Below, piece after piece: positions 23,031 to 26,235 of a stretch of 26,235 nt of DNA (its first letter is position 1; each line of letters begins with the position of its first letter). The stretch comes from Pseudomonadota bacterium (GTDB lineage Bacteria > Myxococcota_A > Polyangia > Haliangiales > Haliangiaceae). The notes under the pieces were generated by a model that had not been told where the DNA came from, made no database searches, and saw nothing but the letters and a program-made list of their open reading frames with translations. Position numbers and translations under genes: made by a program. The stretch spans positions 1-26,235 of the forward strand of contig JAEYYV010000038.1 of NCBI GenBank assembly GCA_023428295.1. The letters run 5' to 3'.

Positions 23031-23897
23031 CTAGATCGGCGGTCGTCGCGAGACCACGTATCCGAACAGCGCCGCCGTCACGAACATGATGATCGAGTAG
23101 ACCGCCGCAGGGATCGCCATCGTCGAGTTGTTGAGGAGCGAGCTCGACGACGCGATCGCGATGGCGAGCGTTCCGTTGTGAATTCCGATCTCCATGCCGA
23201 TCGCCACCGCTTGGCGCGGCTCGACGCGCGCGATGCGCGGCACGAAGTAGCCGACCGCGAGGCTCGTCAGGTTGAACGCGAGCGCCGCGAGGCCGACGGC
23301 CTGGATGTAGTCGAGGATGTTCGCGCGCTCCTTCACGACCGAGGCTGCGATGACGAGCAGCAAGAACACCGCGGAGATGATGCGCACCGGCTTGTCCAGG
23401 CTGTCGGCGAACGCTGGCTTCTTCGAGCGGATCGTCATGCCGATGAACACGGGGACGAGCACGATCGCGACGACCGAGACGACCTTGCTGAACTGGAGCG
23501 GGATCGACTTGTCCGCGCCGATGAAGTGGTCGAGCGAGAAGTTCACGATCAGCGGCAGCGTCGCGAGCGAGAGCACGCTGTTCACCGCGGTGAGCGTGAT
23601 GTTCAGCGCGACGTCACCCTTGGCGAGGTGCGAGAACAGGTTCGCGGTGGCGCCGCCGGGGGAGGCGGCGAGCAGCATGAGACCGACGGCGAGCTCGGGT
23701 GGCAGCGAGAATGCGTGCGCGATGCCGAGGCACGCGGCGGGGAGAATGAGCATCTGACACGCGAGGCCGATCGCCACCGCGCGCGGATACTTCACGACGC
23801 GCTTGAAGTCCGCGATCGTCAGCGAGAGTCCGAGCCCGAGCATGATCACGCCGAGCGCGACCGGCAGGAGAACCGTGGTTACGACACCCTCTTCCAT
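23031..23897 (-). CDS. BASS (bile acid:sodium symporter) family transporter
   Basis: A 288-residue integral membrane protein with about nine or ten helices, the BASS/SBF fold. The family motif is visible as AASPGGATANLFSH (77-90) followed by LAKGDVALN, and the second as GMEIGIHNGTLAIAIA. In ASBT-type structures the E-x3-Q of this second motif binds sodium; here the sequence is Glu236-x3-His240, a variant I recall in other bacterial members. It probably cotransports an organic anion (keto acids such as pantoate or pyruvate, or steroid-like acids) with sodium; the substrate cannot be read. ATG 23897 has AGG right next to it. The gene follows the GDPD gene after 40 nt and precedes trpS by 1 nt. 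Confidence 0.88.
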   Translation of the reverse strand: MEEGVVTTVLLPVALGVIMLGLGLSLTIADFKRVVKYPRAVAIGLACQMLILPAACLGIAHAFSLPPELAVGLMLLAASPGGATANLFSHLAKGDVALNITLTAVNSVLSLATLPLIVNFSLDHFIGADKSIPLQFSKVVSVVAIVLVPVFIGMTIRSKKPAFADSLDKPVRIISAVFLLLVIAASVVKERANILDYIQAVGLAALAFNLTSLAVGYFVPRIARVEPRQAVAIGMEIGIHNGTLAIAIASSSSLLNNSTMAIPAAVYSIIMFVTAALFGYVVSRRPPI

Positions 23898-23937
23898 CCT
23901 GCGCGTGTAACCCGAGCCGGGCCGCGCGGGGAAGAAA

Positions 23938-24882
23938 TCAGCGGAGGAGCTTCTGGAGGCGCTCCGGGTCGTCGGTCTCGATCCAATCGACGCCGATATC
24001 GACGAGACGATCGACCTCCGCCTCCGTGTACGCCGCGGGCGAGAGCACCTTGGTCGTCGTGGAGCCCATGGGGAAGATCGTGTGCGTGCCGATCGCCGTA
24101 CCGTTCTCGTGCAAGCGACGAACGGTGTCGCGCCCGACGAGCGTGTGCTCCGCGCCGACGAGCTTGGTGTCGAGCAAGCGGCCCACGAGGTTGGTCTCGA
24201 GGATCCGGTTGAGCAGGCGATGCGCGTTCGCGCGAATGCCGCGCTCGGGCAGCGACGCGCCGTCGTGAAACGGCGAGAGACGATCGAGCAGCGGACGCGC
24301 GAAGTTCAGCATCGTGTCGTCGAAGCAGAAGCCATAGGCGACCTTGTCGTGCGCCTTGGCCACCGCGAGGAGCTTGCGCGGATCGAACGACGTGACGATC
24401 ACGCGATCCTCGACCCCGGCTTTGCGGATCACCTCGGCGACCACGGTCCCGATCTCGATGCCCCACCACTTGGGCATGTCGAGCTTGAGCTCCACGTTGA
24501 CCGCCGCGCGCCCCGCGACCTCCGCGAGGACCTCTGCGAGCAGCGGGATGCGCTCCTCGCGCTCGTACTCCTGCACGATCTCGGCGCCGTGCACGTCGAC
24601 GCCCATCGGCAAGCGCTTGCGGATGCGCAGCTTCGAGATCTGATCCCACGTGAGGTGATCGACATCGAACGAGCTGCCGGTCAGGCGGCGCAGGTTGTGA
24701 TCGTGGAGGACGATCGCCTTGCGATCCGCGGTGAGGCGTACATCGAGCTCGACCGCCGGGATGCCCATCTCGATCGCGCGGCGAAAGCCAGCGAGCGTGT
24801 TCTCCTGGTGCAACTTCGGCACGCCGCGGTGGCCGACGATGATCGGCTTCGCTTTGCCGGCGAGGAACGGATTGCGCGACAC
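23938..24882 (-). CDS. Glycerophosphodiester phosphodiesterase (GDPD) family
   Basis: A 314-residue TIM-barrel phosphodiesterase without signal peptide, so likely cytosolic. Family residues from GTG 24882: His18-Arg19 in GHRG, Glu27-Asn28 in QENT, Glu45 and Asp47 in VELDVRL (metal ligands), and His60 in VLHDHNL as the general acid/base, 42 residues after His18 as usual. VNVELKLD and IETDDPERL are later barrel strands. Members hydrolyse glycerophosphodiesters to glycerol-3-phosphate and an alcohol; some act on lysophospholipids or other phosphodiesters. The GTG start 10 nt after the CHAT stop was chosen since no ATG lies close before the first motif and a longer version would overlap the CHAT gene. 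Coupling to a CHAT protease is unusual. Confidence 0.88.
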   Translation of the reverse strand: MSRNPFLAGKAKPIIVGHRGVPKLHQENTLAGFRRAIEMGIPAVELDVRLTADRKAIVLHDHNLRRLTGSSFDVDHLTWDQISKLRIRKRLPMGVDVHGAEIVQEYEREERIPLLAEVLAEVAGRAAVNVELKLDMPKWWGIEIGTVVAEVIRKAGVEDRVIVTSFDPRKLLAVAKAHDKVAYGFCFDDTMLNFARPLLDRLSPFHDGASLPERGIRANAHRLLNRILETNLVGRLLDTKLVGAEHTLVGRDTVRRLHENGTAIGTHTIFPMGSTTTKVLSPAAYTEAEVDRLVDIGVDWIETDDPERLQKLLR

Positions 24883-24892
24883 CCTACGTGCA

Positions 24893-26235
24893 CTATGGCA
24901 CGTGAATCGTGTCTTCACCGCCGGGCGCGTTCGTGGAAAGTACCCGCGCGTCGGGGTGCCCGTACGCCGTGTACGCGAGCCACGTCGGATCGTCCGCGGC
25001 GCGGACCTCTTGCCGCGCGTGGTTGATCGCAGCACCGAGCGTCTTTCCCTCGCGCAGCGCCGCGTACAGCTCGGCCGAGAACTGCGCCGCCGAGCTCTCG
25101 GCCGCCTTCCACAAGGGGCCCACGAAGGCTCCCGCTCCGGCGCTCACGAACGCCCACGGCCATCCGCCAACACCGTTGAGCGAGCGCCCCGAGCGACCGA
25201 CCTCGCACGCGTTCAAGATCACGATCGGCTTGGCCTTGCCGAGGTTCTCGGGCTCGCCCGAGAGATGGATCGGCGTGAAGCGCGTCCCGTTCTGGAGGGC
25301 GAACGACGATCGATCCGGGTCGGCAGCCGCGAACGCGCCGTGCCCCACGAAGTGCAGCACGTCGTACGTTCCCGATGCGAGCTGTCTCACGAGCTCCGCG
25401 CGCTGACACGAGATCTCGGTGACCTCGCAGTCCTCCGACGCGAGCCGCAGGACCTCCGCGCGCTCGGCCGCGCCGGTCGACGCGCCACCCGCGGCGGGAA
25501 CGACGAGACCGATCGAGGTCATCGAGAGCGTCCGGACCTCGGGCACTCCGAGAAACCAGCGCGTCACGGAGTAGCGCTCGGCGATGAACTTGTCCGTGAC
25601 GATGGCGCCGGTGTCGCTCGGTCCGAGCAATCGACACAGCTCCCACGGCACCCATGGCTCCTCGCTCTGGATGCGGATCGTGCTCACGCGATCGCGGACC
25701 TTCCACAGCGCGGCGCGCAACGCCTCGTCGCGGATCACCTGCTTGAACAGATGGACGCCCTCCTGCGCGAGGCTGTCGTACCTGTCCTGCGCGCTTCCCG
25801 CCTGGCGCAGGATGCCCTCGATCGCGGAGTAGAACGTTGTCAGCTTCGTATCGATGTCCGCGTCGAGCGGGATCGGTCCGAATGCCTTGCGATTGAGACC
25901 GAGCGACGACTCCGCGCCGGTCAGCTTCACGCGAAAGTGGTTCTGCTCGCGCGCCTCGATGATCTCGATCTCGAGATCCGGCGGGAGATGACTCGAGAGC
26001 TCGATCCTCGACGAGCGGCGCACCTCGGGGCTGGTGCCGGCCGCAGCGGCGATCACGTCGACGGTCGCGGTGACCATCGCGATCTGCCGGGGCCCTTCGT
26101 ACGCGCGGACGATGACCTGCCCGGAGCCCACGACCGTGCCTCTCACGCCGAAGCGGTAGACGATCTCGTCGTCGGTGTCGATCGTGACCGCTTGTTGCGC
26201 CGTGCCGTCCACCACGAGCGCGCCGGTCGTCTCGA
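24893..26235 (-). CDS. CHAT-domain caspase-like protease, 5' partial
   Basis: The frame remains open to the window edge (upstream codons read ETTGALV), so the GTG at 26215 is probably internal and the N-terminus lies outside. From the visible N-terminus: a beta-sandwich-like stretch (YRFGVRGTVVGSGQVIV), an uncharacterised alpha/beta region with ESSLGLNRKAFGPI, a helical part, WVPWELCRLL (the (W/P)WELL-type element often just before CHAT domains), and a C-terminal CHAT peptidase. The His-Cys dyad is in FVGHGAF (His codon 25340-25342) and LNACEVGRSG (Cys codon 25205-25207). GWPWAFVSAGAGAFVGPLW is the typical CHAT continuation. CHAT proteases serve as effectors in bacterial conflict and signalling systems and cut specific proteins once activated. 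Substrate and trigger are unknown here. Confidence 0.87.
   Translation of the reverse strand, partial: ETTGALVVDGTAQQAVTIDTDDEIVYRFGVRGTVVGSGQVIVRAYEGPRQIAMVTATVDVIAAAAGTSPEVRRSSRIELSSHLPPDLEIEIIEAREQNHFRVKLTGAESSLGLNRKAFGPIPLDADIDTKLTTFYSAIEGILRQAGSAQDRYDSLAQEGVHLFKQVIRDEALRAALWKVRDRVSTIRIQSEEPWVPWELCRLLGPSDTGAIVTDKFIAERYSVTRWFLGVPEVRTLSMTSIGLVVPAAGGASTGAAERAEVLRLASEDCEVTEISCQRAELVRQLASGTYDVLHFVGHGAFAAADPDRSSFALQNGTRFTPIHLSGEPENLGKAKPIVILNACEVGRSGRSLNGVGGWPWAFVSAGAGAFVGPLWKAAESSAAQFSAELYAALREGKTLGAAINHARQEVRAADDPTWLAYTAYGHPDARVLSTNAPGGEDTIHVP

Noticed and set aside
1..26235. CRISPR array, tRNA or rRNA gene, insertion sequence, prophage genes
   Set aside because: No regularly spaced repeats, cloverleaf, rRNA-like segment, transposase or terminal inverted repeats were seen, and nearly all the sequence is accounted for by chromosomal-type genes.

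Overview
The window is GC-rich, very densely coded bacterial chromosome. Several traits point to Myxococcota: a Ser/Thr kinase fused to a membrane anchor and a beta-propeller-like sensor, a metzincin ending in a MYXO-CTERM-like Cys/hydrophobic/Arg tail, a multidomain heme lipoprotein with a lamin-tail-like domain, frequent GTG starts and weak Shine-Dalgarno sequences. No rRNA, tRNA, insertion sequence, CRISPR array or phage gene was seen, so this looks like ordinary chromosome rather than a mobile island. The lineage call is inference from gene content.

Layout. (1) 2-4793: a lipoprotein alpha/beta hydrolase (5' end outside the window) converges with a 1088-residue membrane kinase; their stops are 1 nt apart. 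(2) 4906-9219: a 1437-residue triheme c-type lipoprotein with PPC-like, propeller-like, Ig-like and lamin-tail-like parts, divergent from the kinase. (3) 9241-12372: an SDR oxidoreductase, a mini ExbB/TolQ/MotA-like membrane protein, a NAPE-PLD/UlaG-like metallo-beta-lactamase-fold hydrolase and a YdeI/OmpD-associated protein. (4) 12462-13885: a three-gene plus-strand cluster made of a DUF6665-like small protein and two different 2-oxoglutarate/Fe(II) oxygenases, the second starting inside the stop codon of the first. (5) 13903-18156: a GT-C type membrane glycosyltransferase divergent from a membrane protein with an embedded spermidine-synthase-like domain, which is translationally coupled (GTGA) to a small DksA/TraR-type zinc protein. 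(6) 18158-21912: a Prc-type S41 lipoprotein protease divergent from a secreted metzincin. (7) 22016-26235: a minus-strand run of CHAT protease (5' end outside the window), GDPD phosphodiesterase, BASS transporter and TrpS, with gaps of 10, 55 (or less) and 1 nt, probably one transcript.

Much of the window concerns the cell envelope: four putative lipoproteins or surface proteins (hydrolase, triheme protein, Prc, metzincin), five polytopic membrane proteins, and a membrane kinase. The best candidates for something undescribed are the oxygenase pair with its DUF6665-like partner, the membrane SpeE-like enzyme coupled to a variant zinc-finger protein, and the CHAT-GDPD pair. None is proven to be a system; each rests on gene order and motif reading. 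There is no gene-free stretch longer than about 165 bases.
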